Assembly: GCA_902489475.1 (NCBI GenBank)
Contig: CABUAH010000038.1
Coordinates: 1 to 19,034, forward strand
Direction: 5' to 3'
Source of the DNA: an uncultured Oscillospiraceae bacterium
GTDB lineage: Bacteria > Bacillota > Clostridia > Oscillospirales > Ruminococcaceae
DNA length: 19,034 bases
Every line of letters starts with the position of its first letter. Positions within the stretch are counted from its first letter, which is position 1. This document shows, one piece after another, positions 5,840 through 12,957 of the stretch. The notes under the pieces were generated by a model. The model ran no database searches and was not told the origin of the DNA. It saw nothing but the letters and a program-made list of their open reading frames with translations. Both the position numbers and the translations under genes were made by a program.

Positions 5840-7654
5840 TTAATAATACATTATAACAGCTGTTCCCTCAGGAATGTTATCATGGATGTATTTTGAAGAA
5901 TCATAAGAAACACCGACGCATCCGTGAGAACCTGCCCATGTATATCTATCTCCGCCGAAAGAGGACTGCCATACGGCGTCATGAATTCCTATGCTTCTTA
6001 CGGAAATGTAGTTCCAAAAACTGCATTTGGATTCATATTTGCCCTCGCTTGTCGAACCTTTCATAGTCTTATTTGTTTCTTTCATCCAAAGCTGATAAAT
6101 TCCGGGATACGTCTTTCGTTCAGGAGTCGGAAGACCTGATACAACGCCGCATTCAAACACCTTTTTACCGCCCTTATAATACCAAAGCTGTTGGTTCGTA
6201 AGATCTACTTCAATATAGGACTTCAATCTTGAAAGGTCGGTAATAACTGACGCTTCATCGCTTTTATCGTGTTTAACCTGTCCCATTGTATCGTAATAGT
6301 ATCCGCCTTCATGATAGTAAACAGGCTTTATCTTAGTGCTTTTCCCTGCCATAAACGCATCGCAGATTGCTTTTGCAGTTTCATCTGCATCAAGCATATA
6401 GCCGAAAATTGCGTCTCTTTTTCCAAAATAATCCTTTTCTGAATTTATTGTGATTACGCCCTGAAGAGTTGATTTAAACTTTCTTGTTTTATGAAGAGTA
6501 TCATACTTTTCCCTTAGTGTGTCTACCCATGACCATATAACCTCCTGATCAACGGTATATGTTCCGTCATCTTTTACCACTATTGCATTTGGTACTGTAT
6601 CGTATGATATTTTTTCTGTTGTATAATCAAAATCAAGCTCTATAACTACATCAAAAATTTTATTGAGCTTCTCAAGCTGAGGCTCAAGCTGTTCGCTTGT
6701 AATCTGAGGTTTCTTATAACAGCCCGCTTCTTCGAGATCAACCTCCTCAACGCCCTCGTCAATTGCTTTTATCGCAGCTTCAAGCACCTTGTCTTCTTCA
6801 ACGACGCTTCCCTCACGCTCTTTTGAAATAGTAAATTTTCCGTCATTACCTTTTACAATCTTTGCGTTTGTCGGCTGTTTTGTGCCAAAGCTTGCATTCT
6901 TAATAGCTTCTTGTAATGCGCTCTTTTCATAGCTTCCTGTTACTTCGTCATTTATTTCAGTTTTCTTAAAGAAGTTTAGGAAATAAAGATACTCTTTTGA
7001 GTCGGATATAGAATTCTCAACCATTTCCTTAGTATTAAATTCATAGCCAAAACGATCATACGGAATAGTAACTGAGCTTCCGTCATTTTTCAAAAAAACT
7101 ATCTTATTCAACTGAGTTCCCATTTGCTCAATCGTTTCTACCGCTTGCTGCGAGGTCATTCCCGAAACGTTTACCCCATTTATGTAAGTATTTGGCAAAA
7201 ACTTATCTTTTGTCATCAAGAAGCCCGTAATATAAGCCCCTGCCAAAAGTATTATAATAAGTCCGATAACAAAAAGTATTGCCGTTTTTTTCTTCTTACG
7301 AATTTTCTGGTTCTTATTTATTTTCCTCTCATCAAGCACAAATTCCTTCTTAGAGGTTTCTTGATTTGTATCATTTGAAGCTTTATTATTTGTCTCTTCG
7401 CTTTTTTCAGTGCTTGAAAAGTCCTTGAATTCTTCCTTTTCTTTATCGTTTAGTGAACTTGCTATCATATCTGCCATCTGTGACTTGCTGTCAGAACTTC
7501 GCTCAGCAAATTTTTTCTCATCAGCAACACTGTTAGCAGCAGATTCTGCGTTCTTATCGAGGTCATTAAGCAACTTCTCTTTCTCTTTCTTAAGAGCATT
7601 TACCTGTGCAATGATCTCATCAATTTCACCTGTATCTCTAAACCTTTCACTCAT
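5840..7654 (-). CDS. Membrane-bound L,D-transpeptidase with peptidoglycan-binding domains
   Basis: A 604-residue protein. Residues 1-120 are hydrophilic and charged, with a coiled-coil-like start (EIDEIIAQVNALKKEKEKL) and a basic stop RKKKK. One membrane helix spans about 124-146, so the N-terminal part is cytoplasmic. The outer part opens with INGVNVSGMT (158-167), the hallmark start of a PG_binding_4 domain; a second such region covers about 310-440. The C-terminal YkuD catalytic domain (about 478-604) has IGIHDA (His558) and SHGCVGV with nucleophile Cys579. Such enzymes form 3-3 crosslinks in peptidoglycan or remodel the wall, including in spore formers. AAAGGA precedes the ATG. It has its own promoter upstream and is followed by the dpaAB terminator in convergent orientation. 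Confidence 0.92.
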   Translation of the reverse strand: MSERFRDTGEIDEIIAQVNALKKEKEKLLNDLDKNAESAANSVADEKKFAERSSDSKSQMADMIASSLNDKEKEEFKDFSSTEKSEETNNKASNDTNQETSKKEFVLDERKINKNQKIRKKKKTAILFVIGLIIILLAGAYITGFLMTKDKFLPNTYINGVNVSGMTSQQAVETIEQMGTQLNKIVFLKNDGSSVTIPYDRFGYEFNTKEMVENSISDSKEYLYFLNFFKKTEINDEVTGSYEKSALQEAIKNASFGTKQPTNAKIVKGNDGKFTISKEREGSVVEEDKVLEAAIKAIDEGVEEVDLEEAGCYKKPQITSEQLEPQLEKLNKIFDVVIELDFDYTTEKISYDTVPNAIVVKDDGTYTVDQEVIWSWVDTLREKYDTLHKTRKFKSTLQGVITINSEKDYFGKRDAIFGYMLDADETAKAICDAFMAGKSTKIKPVYYHEGGYYYDTMGQVKHDKSDEASVITDLSRLKSYIEVDLTNQQLWYYKGGKKVFECGVVSGLPTPERKTYPGIYQLWMKETNKTMKGSTSEGKYESKCSFWNYISVRSIGIHDAVWQSSFGGDRYTWAGSHGCVGVSYDSSKYIHDNIPEGTAVIMYY

Positions 7655-7702
7655 CAGGCATTTCCTTTCTTTTTGTTTTGTTGTCCTTTGTTCTTTTGAA
7701 TT

Positions 7703-7731
7703 ATTCTAACACACTATTTTCTCTTTTTCAA
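7703..7731 (-). promoter_or_regulatory. Sigma-A-type promoter of the L,D-transpeptidase gene
   Basis: On the minus strand, TTGAAA (7731-7726), a spacer of exactly 17 bp and TAGAAT (7708-7703) lie about 50 bp before the start codon. Both boxes match consensus at five of six positions. Confidence 0.7.
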
Positions 7732-7755
7732 TACAGTAATACAAAATTTATTCAA

Positions 7756-8259
7756 TTATTCGTTAATATACGCTTTTACGATTTCTCCGGTATAAAACGT
7801 ATGATAATCTCCGGTAGGATATATTTCACTTTTTATGCTTTCGTCATAAAACTTTGCGTTTGACTGTTCCATAGAAAACAGCTTTTTGCATACTAAAACA
7901 AGAGATGCTTCGTTATAAAAAACCGTATTATCTGAAAAAATAGGCTCTAGCCCTTCGACATTCATCTTATCAATATCTCTTCCGCTTTTCGAGCCTAAAT
8001 ATCCAAGCGTTTTCTTATATTCCTTATCAAAAAACGAAATTGTAAAATACTCGCTTTTATCTATAAATTCTTTTGTATATCTCTGCGGACGCACTGCCGT
8101 CAAAAACACCGGTTTATTAAACATAACACCCATATATCCCCAGCTTATAGTCATAGAATTATATGAATTTTTATCCCCGGACATCAAAAGCGCCCACTCG
8201 TCGCCTATCTTTTTAAACGGATTTAAATTTACAGACTTAATATCAATTTCTTTTAGCAT
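7756..8259 (-). CDS. Flavin reductase-like FMN-binding protein
   Basis: A 167-residue cytosolic protein of the flavin reductase/flavoredoxin split-barrel class (DIM6/NTAB type). NSMTISWGYMGVMFNKPVF (about 33-51) matches the 'n.mT.sw.g.....P.v' FMN-phosphate-binding segment of these proteins, followed by VRPQRYTKEFIDKSEYFTISFF, the typical second strand pair. The length is normal. Partners in this class include NAD(P)H-dependent flavin reduction or electron transfer from reduced flavin; the actual substrate cannot be told. The ribosome site AGGAGG is seven bases before the ATG. It follows the DUF4364 gene by 58 bp in the same orientation and may be co-transcribed with it. The downstream L,D-transpeptidase has a separate promoter. 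Confidence 0.82.
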   Translation of the reverse strand: MLKEIDIKSVNLNPFKKIGDEWALLMSGDKNSYNSMTISWGYMGVMFNKPVFLTAVRPQRYTKEFIDKSEYFTISFFDKEYKKTLGYLGSKSGRDIDKMNVEGLEPIFSDNTVFYNEASLVLVCKKLFSMEQSNAKFYDESIKSEIYPTGDYHTFYTGEIVKAYINE

Positions 8260-8317
8260 TTCTGTTTCCTCCTAAAAATAACAATACAATAAATAATATG
8301 CGTTTTTTGAAAATAGT

Positions 8318-8881
8318 TTACTTTTCCTCATTTTCAATCACAAAATCCAAAATCTTAGAATAGAATTCAGACGGATTTTGCATTATTTTTGCTTTCATAT
8401 ATTCCGCTTGTGTATCGTCAGGAGCATACAATGTCAGTTCCATAAGCGTTTCGCCGCCGTCAACACACGAAAAATGTACGCTTGCGCCCTTTTCCCTTGG
8501 CTCAATATCACACTTCACATTGCCTGCTTTAAGCCTTGCAAAAAACCTAAGTCCTGCGGCAAGAATTTTATCCCGAAAGCTTCTCGGAACAATTCCTTTA
8601 AACTCGTCCGCTGATTGCCTTGCAATATCACTCATCTCAACGTAATCTCTGCCGTCAACCTGATTTATATACAAAAGACCGTTTTTATAAAGCTCGTCAA
8701 GTGCTTCAATATATAAAAAATAGTTTATGACTCCGTCACCTGTCACAATTTCAGTGAGCTGATTTTGTGTTATCGGGCGATCTATTTGCTTTATGAAATA
8801 GCAAAGCAAAATCTTTATCGCATATTTGTCAGTAAGATTAAGCATATTAGGCGTTACATATTTTTCAAAATTGTGATCCAT
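8318..8881 (-). CDS. DUF4364 family protein, winged-helix-like
   Basis: A 187-residue protein resembling the DUF4364 family found in Clostridia. Residues 15-85 (LTDKYAIKILLCYFIKQIDRPITQNQLTEIV and the following helix and strands) look like a winged-helix DNA-binding domain. A basic linker then leads into an alpha/beta C-terminal domain (about 125-187). The family is of unknown function; a transcriptional role is inference from the fold-like pattern. The start at 8881 is preferred because GGAG lies six bases upstream of it; the ATG at 8893 would add MEIK and lacks a clear site. Upstream lies a hairpin cluster that separates it from aroC. Confidence 0.7.
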   Translation of the reverse strand: MDHNFEKYVTPNMLNLTDKYAIKILLCYFIKQIDRPITQNQLTEIVTGDGVINYFLYIEALDELYKNGLLYINQVDGRDYVEMSDIARQSADEFKGIVPRSFRDKILAAGLRFFARLKAGNVKCDIEPREKGASVHFSCVDGGETLMELTLYAPDDTQAEYMKAKIMQNPSEFYSKILDFVIENEEK

Positions 8882-8893
8882 TTTTATCTCCAT

Positions 8894-9030
8894 TCCGCAG
8901 GCGCTTACCGCCGAGGACGCAACGAGAAATTCGTGAAGGCGATTTCTCGTCTGCGATAAAGGCTATTTTTGACGCCTGCGTCACAAATAGCCGTGTGAAA
9001 AATAAGCTTCATAGCTTTTTCACACTATCC
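8894..9030. repeat. Cluster of three adjacent palindromes between aroC and the DUF4364 gene
   Basis: Three consecutive hairpins fill the intergenic space. ACGAGAAAT pairs with ATTTCTCGT (8922-8950). GGCTATTT with inner TGACG pairs with CGTCA and AAATAGCC (8961-8992). GTGTGAAAAA pairs with TTTTTCACAC (8993-9025). In addition GCAGGCG near 8898 can pair with CGCCTGC near 8974 as an alternative outer stem. It resembles REP/BIME-type intergenic repeats or a compound 3' end for aroC. No second copy is present in this window. Confidence 0.65.
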
Positions 9031-9033
9031 TCT

Positions 9034-10128
9034 TTATTTAAAATTGGGATAATCGAGCATATGTCCTAAAAGCGCAATGTTAACCGCCGCTTCAACACAC
9101 GGCACAGCACGAGGAACAACGCACGGGTCATGTCTTCCCTTTATCTCAAGCGTTTCATTTTTCATAGCAGAATAATCAACTGTCTGCTGTGGTTTTGCAA
9201 TAGACGGCGTAGGCTTAAACGCCACCTTAAGCGTGATAGGCATTCCCGAAGAAATACCGCCCAAAATTCCGCCGTGAAAATTCGTTCTTGTAACAACGTG
9301 ACCGTTGTCATCAACATAAAATTCATCGTTGTTTTCGCTTCCAAGCATCTTGGCACAGTTAAATCCTGCTCCGAATTCAAGCCCTTTAACGGCAGGAATT
9401 CCGAAAACAAGCTGTGCGATTGAGTTTTCAAGCCCATCAAAAATCGGAGAACCTACTCCTGCAGGAACATTTATTGCAATACATTCTACAATTCCCCCGA
9501 CAGAATCCTTGCATCTTCTCGCCTTGTCAATATCTCCCACCATTTTTTCTCCCTGCTTGTCGTCAATTACCGGGAACTCTTTTTCTTTGATTGCTAAGAT
9601 TTCTTCTCTTGACGTACTTATGGGATTAAAAGAACTATCCTTTATGCCATGGATTTCAAGGATGTGCGCTCCGGTATGTATACCCCTACGAGCTAAAATC
9701 TGCCCTGCAACAGCACCTGCAAATACGAGCGGTGCTGTAAGTCTTCCGGAAAAATGTCCTCCGCCTCTTACATCGTTAAACCCGCCGTACCGTACAGCTC
9801 CCGTATAATCAGCATGACCGGGTCTTGCAAGGCGTGATAAATTTGAATAATCATTTGAGTGCTGGTCAGTATTATTTATAAGCGCACAGAGCGGAGTGCC
9901 TGTTGTTTTTCCGTTGTAAATTCCCGACATTATCTGAGGCATATCGCTTTCTCTGCGCTGAGTTGAAGTCTTGTTCTTTTTAGGAGCTCTTCTTGACATA
10001 AAGTGCATAAGCTCGTTTGTGTCAATATACTCACCTGCCGGTATATTGTCAAGCACTACCCCTATAGCAGGTCCGTGACTTTCTCCGAAAATTGAAATAT
10101 TTATATTGTGATTCCATACTGATGCCAT
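9034..10128 (-). CDS. aroC: Chorismate synthase
   Basis: A 364-residue cytosolic enzyme converting 5-enolpyruvylshikimate-3-phosphate to chorismate, the last shikimate-pathway step, using reduced FMN. It opens with FGESHGPAIGVVLDNIPAG (about 14-32; His18 is the conserved acid). The family signature runs through GHADYTGAVRYGGFNDVRGGGHFSGRLTA with catalytic-site Arg and the second His, and the C-terminus has RHDPCVVPRAVPCVEA. The length is typical. AGGAGG precedes the ATG by six bases. It lies 50 bp downstream of aroB in the same orientation, so the two probably share a transcript. Supply of reduced flavin is required; the nearby flavin reductase-like gene is suggestive but unproven as a partner. 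Confidence 0.97.
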   Translation of the reverse strand: MASVWNHNINISIFGESHGPAIGVVLDNIPAGEYIDTNELMHFMSRRAPKKNKTSTQRRESDMPQIMSGIYNGKTTGTPLCALINNTDQHSNDYSNLSRLARPGHADYTGAVRYGGFNDVRGGGHFSGRLTAPLVFAGAVAGQILARRGIHTGAHILEIHGIKDSSFNPISTSREEILAIKEKEFPVIDDKQGEKMVGDIDKARRCKDSVGGIVECIAINVPAGVGSPIFDGLENSIAQLVFGIPAVKGLEFGAGFNCAKMLGSENNDEFYVDDNGHVVTRTNFHGGILGGISSGMPITLKVAFKPTPSIAKPQQTVDYSAMKNETLEIKGRHDPCVVPRAVPCVEAAVNIALLGHMLDYPNFK

Positions 10129-10178
10129 TTTTATCCTCCTAAAGCGATTTTCTCCGCATTATTTATTTCATGCTTTCT

Positions 10179-11291
10179 CTATTTCATGTTAAATATTATT
10201 TTCTCAATATCCTCTCTGGGGACCTGCTGCGCCCAAGAATCGCCAAACTGTTTGACCTTCCCTATACCGTCCTGAAGCACAAACCTCAGCTTGCCGTCAC
10301 GCACCTTTTTGTCCGTGTAAAGCTTGTTAACTAATGCTCTTCTATCAATATAATCAGGTATATCGGTCGAAAGTCCCGCTTTGTTCAAAAGTTTCTTAAC
10401 ACGAATAACTTCATCTTCTGTCATTAATCCTAAACTTTTTGAAAGCTCACACTCAGCCAAAAGTCCGATCGCAATAGCTTCACCATGCAAAAGTCTGTAA
10501 TCACTTACAGTTTCAATCGCCCTGCCTACCGTATGCCCAAGGTTCAGTGTTTCACGAAAAGATGCTTCTCTTTCATCCTTCATGACAACGCTGTACTTTA
10601 TCTCACAGTTTTTCTCGGCAATATGCTCGCAAACCGACTTATCAAATTCAAAAACCCGTGTTACGTTTTCTTCTAAATACTCAAAGAAGCTAATATCAGC
10701 CATCATAGCGTGCTTTATAGTTTCAGCCATTCCCGAAGAAAGCTGCCTTTTGGGAAGCGTCTTCCAGGTTTTTAAATCAATATACACCTTTTTAGGCTGA
10801 TTAAAAATTCCTATTAAATTTGTCGCAAGCAGAGTATCAACTGCTGTTTTTCCTCCGACAGATGCATCTGCCGCCGCAAGGAGGGTTGTTGCATAGTTCA
10901 CAAATGGAACTCCTCTGCCGAATGTTCCCGCCAAAAAACCTGAAAGGTCGGTCACCACTCCTCCTCCTATTGCCAAAACAAAGCAATCACGGCGAAATCC
11001 GGATTCAAGCATTTCGTCCTCAATACGCTCTTTAGTCGCTCTGACCTTGCTTTTTTCTCCCTCCGGAAAGACAAAAAGCTTTGGTAAAAATCCACTATCC
11101 TCAAGCCTTTTTACAATTTCCTCTGCATAAAGCTTTGATACCGTGCTGTCGCTTATAACTGCGGCTTTTTTATAATCTCGGCAAAGTCCGTTTTTTAGAT
11201 CGTCTATTAAATCGTCACAAAGGTCATATCCGATGTCAACATCATACGAGTCGTCCACAACCCTTTTAAGCGATACATTAAAACTTCTCAA
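10179..11291 (-). CDS. aroB: 3-dehydroquinate synthase
   Basis: A 370-residue NAD- and metal-dependent enzyme turning DAHP into 3-dehydroquinate, the second shikimate-pathway step. Visible motifs are PEGEKSK (about 76-82), the NAD-binding GGGVVTDLSGFLAG (109-122), YATTLLAAADASVGGKTAVD (133-152), GMAETIKH with metal ligand Glu190, and NLGHTVGRAIE and LLHGEA carrying the two metal-ligand histidines. The length is normal. The start is a TTG at 11291 with AAGGAG seven bases upstream; the encoded N-terminus RSFNVSLKR aligns with the usual first strand, so a later start is unlikely. It follows the SH3b lipoprotein gene by 42 bp and precedes aroC. Confidence 0.96.
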   Translation of the reverse strand: MRSFNVSLKRVVDDSYDVDIGYDLCDDLIDDLKNGLCRDYKKAAVISDSTVSKLYAEEIVKRLEDSGFLPKLFVFPEGEKSKVRATKERIEDEMLESGFRRDCFVLAIGGGVVTDLSGFLAGTFGRGVPFVNYATTLLAAADASVGGKTAVDTLLATNLIGIFNQPKKVYIDLKTWKTLPKRQLSSGMAETIKHAMMADISFFEYLEENVTRVFEFDKSVCEHIAEKNCEIKYSVVMKDEREASFRETLNLGHTVGRAIETVSDYRLLHGEAIAIGLLAECELSKSLGLMTEDEVIRVKKLLNKAGLSTDIPDYIDRRALVNKLYTDKKVRDGKLRFVLQDGIGKVKQFGDSWAQQVPREDIEKIIFNMK

Positions 11292-11333
11292 ATCTATACT
11301 CCTTGTTTTCCTTTGAAAGATATACTCCGCTTT

Positions 11334-11732
11334 CTAGCTGAGCAGGCTTATATAATCGGTTGAAACATATCCTTCTGCACCGTTATAATCTATTAAAGCC
11401 CATCCGTTTTCTACACTTGAAGCGGTTACTGTTTCTCCGTTTTCGAGAACGCCCAAAATCTCCGAATTATAATCAGGATTTGCTCTTACATTTACCTGCT
11501 GATTTGCCGCATACTCTTGCTCCGTATTTTCAGTAGTATTTTCTGTGGCGCTTGTCTCGGTTGTTTCTTCGGATGTAATTTCCGTAGTGTTAATATCGGT
11601 AGTTTGCTGCTCCGCAGCTGCCGTAGTTTTTCTTTTAAATGTTATATCCAAGCCGCTGTCAGAAGAACAAGCACAAAAAGAAAACATGACAACAAGCAAA
11701 GCTGAAAATCCGCAAATCACTTTCTTAAACAT
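11334..11732 (-). CDS. Small SH3b-domain lipoprotein
   Basis: A 132-residue secreted protein. Residues 1-21 form a lipoprotein-type signal (FKKVICGFSALLVVMFSF) ending in a C-A-C sequence; Cys22 is the likely lipidated residue, with Cys20 an alternative, and the box is not the classic LAGC. A low-complexity Thr/Glu-rich stalk spans about 36-74. A bacterial SH3 domain covers about 78-130 (VNVRANPDYNSEILGVLENGETV through WALIDYNGAEGYVSTDYI), a fold that commonly binds cell-wall peptides. AGAGGAG lies just upstream of the ATG. It sits inside the shikimate gene run between aroF (with the MITE) and aroB, with no obvious metabolic link. Confidence 0.82.
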   Translation of the reverse strand: MFKKVICGFSALLVVMFSFCACSSDSGLDITFKRKTTAAAEQQTTDINTTEITSEETTETSATENTTENTEQEYAANQQVNVRANPDYNSEILGVLENGETVTASSVENGWALIDYNGAEGYVSTDYISLLS

Positions 11733-11760
11733 AATTATTCTCCTCTTTTGCTATGGTAAA

Positions 11761-11790
11761 ATTAATTGAGCGTGTCGATAAAGTCGTCAA
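11761..11790 (-). promoter_or_regulatory. Possible promoter formed at the end of MITE copy C
   Basis: On the minus strand, TTGACG (11790-11785) lies inside the element end. An 18-bp spacer leads to ATTAAT (11766-11761) in the flanking target duplication, about 30 bp before the SH3b lipoprotein gene. The -35 box is good and the -10 box is poor. If active, the insertion would have created a promoter for the lipoprotein-aroB-aroC run. Confidence 0.25.
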
Positions 11791-11927
11791 CACTCTCTTG
11801 GGAACCCCTTTTCGTCGAAAATCGGCTCATACCACCGATTTTCTCTTAAGGTGTCGCTGCGTCGGCACATGTCCGCCTATGCGGCAATATTTGAAAAGTG
11901 TGCTTTTTCGACATACTGATTAATTAA
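11761..11927 (+). mobile_element. MITE-like dispersed element, copy C, internally deleted, at the aroF stop codon
   Basis: The element body runs about 11768-11918 (151 bp) in the same orientation as copy A. It lacks roughly 55 bp from the left-centre part; the join lies near CTTGGGA/ACCCCTTTTCG. The flanks are ATTAATTGA (11761-11769) and ATTAATTAA (11919-11927), a 9-bp duplication with one mismatch (seven perfect bases). The right duplication contains the stop codon of aroF, so the element landed exactly at the gene's end without disrupting it. Confidence 0.75.
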
Positions 11928-12939
11928 TGTCTATTTTTCTGCCGACAAACTCAGCACATGATTTTATCTTTTCCATAACCTTCTCAAAGCCGGACGGAGT
12001 TAAGCACTGTGCTCCGTCACTCCATGCGTTTTTAGGATCAAGGTGAACCTCGATTTCAAGAGCATCGGCTCCTGACACAACAGCAGCAAGGCTCATAGGT
12101 TCAATCAAAGAAGTCATTCCCGTTGCATGGCTTGGGTCAACAACTATCGGAAGATGTGATTTCTGCTTCAAAAGAGGAACAGCTGAAATATCAAGAGTAT
12201 TTCTCGTCATCGGCTCAAAAGTCCTTATTCCTCTTTCGCATAGTATTACGTTTGTATTTCCGTTTGACATAATATATTCAGCACTCATCAAAAGCTCTTC
12301 AAGAGTATTTGCAAGTCCTCTTTTTAATAAAACAGGCTTGTTTGTTTTTCCGATTTCCTTTAGAAGCTCAAAGTTCTGCATATTTCTTGCTCCGACCTGC
12401 AAAACGTCAATATCCTCAAACTGATCCAAATGAGCAAGCGACATTATTTCCGTTACAATAGGAAGTCCTGTTTCCTTTTTTGCTTTTAAAAGATACTGAA
12501 GTCCTTCTTTTCCAAGACCCTGGAACGAATAAGGCGAGGTTCTCGGTTTATATGCTCCTCCTCTGAGCATTGTAGCTCCTGCCTTTTTAACGGCGATCGC
12601 AGTTTCAATAATCTGCTTTTCGCCCTCAACGGAGCAAGGACCTGCAATTACGTTTAAGGTTCCGCCGCCGATTTTTCTTCCCTCGACTTCAATCACAGTA
12701 TCGTCCGGGTGAAATCTTCTGTTCGCCTGCTTATAAGGCTCCTGAACTCGCTTAACCTCATCGACCATTTCCTTGGCCTGAACGCTTTCGAGATCTATTT
12801 GTGTGGTATCTCCGACGAGTCCGATAATCTTAGAATGAAGTCCTGTAACTATATTTGTTTTAACATCAAAAGTATGAAGCCAACTTACAAGCTCTTCTAT
12901 CTGGCCTTCCGTCGCATTATTCTTTAATACTATAACCAT
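11920..12939 (-). CDS. aroF: 3-deoxy-7-phosphoheptulonate (DAHP) synthase, type I beta with ferredoxin-like regulatory domain
   Basis: A 339-residue enzyme condensing phosphoenolpyruvate and erythrose 4-phosphate into DAHP, the entry step to the shikimate pathway. Residues 1-70 (MVIVLKNNATEGQIEELVSWL and on) form the ferredoxin-like domain that, in the Thermotoga enzyme, mediates inhibition by tyrosine or phenylalanine. The barrel shows IAGPCSVEG (metal ligand Cys102), KPRTSPYSFQGLG (131-143), VVDPSHATG (His271), LEIEVH (Glu297) and a DGAQ segment (Asp308), matching the metal ligands known for this class. GGAGG precedes the ATG by eight bases. It starts 18 bp after pcrA, so the two are probably co-transcribed. 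Its stop codon lies in the target duplication of MITE copy C. Confidence 0.95.
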   Translation of the reverse strand: MVIVLKNNATEGQIEELVSWLHTFDVKTNIVTGLHSKIIGLVGDTTQIDLESVQAKEMVDEVKRVQEPYKQANRRFHPDDTVIEVEGRKIGGGTLNVIAGPCSVEGEKQIIETAIAVKKAGATMLRGGAYKPRTSPYSFQGLGKEGLQYLLKAKKETGLPIVTEIMSLAHLDQFEDIDVLQVGARNMQNFELLKEIGKTNKPVLLKRGLANTLEELLMSAEYIMSNGNTNVILCERGIRTFEPMTRNTLDISAVPLLKQKSHLPIVVDPSHATGMTSLIEPMSLAAVVSGADALEIEVHLDPKNAWSDGAQCLTPSGFEKVMEKIKSCAEFVGRKIDIN

Positions 12940-12957
12940 TTTCTATTTCCTCCAACA

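Noticed and set aside
9130..9808. Open frames of 92 to 159 codons on both strands within aroC
   Set aside because: They are other-frame shadows of a well-supported chorismate synthase gene.
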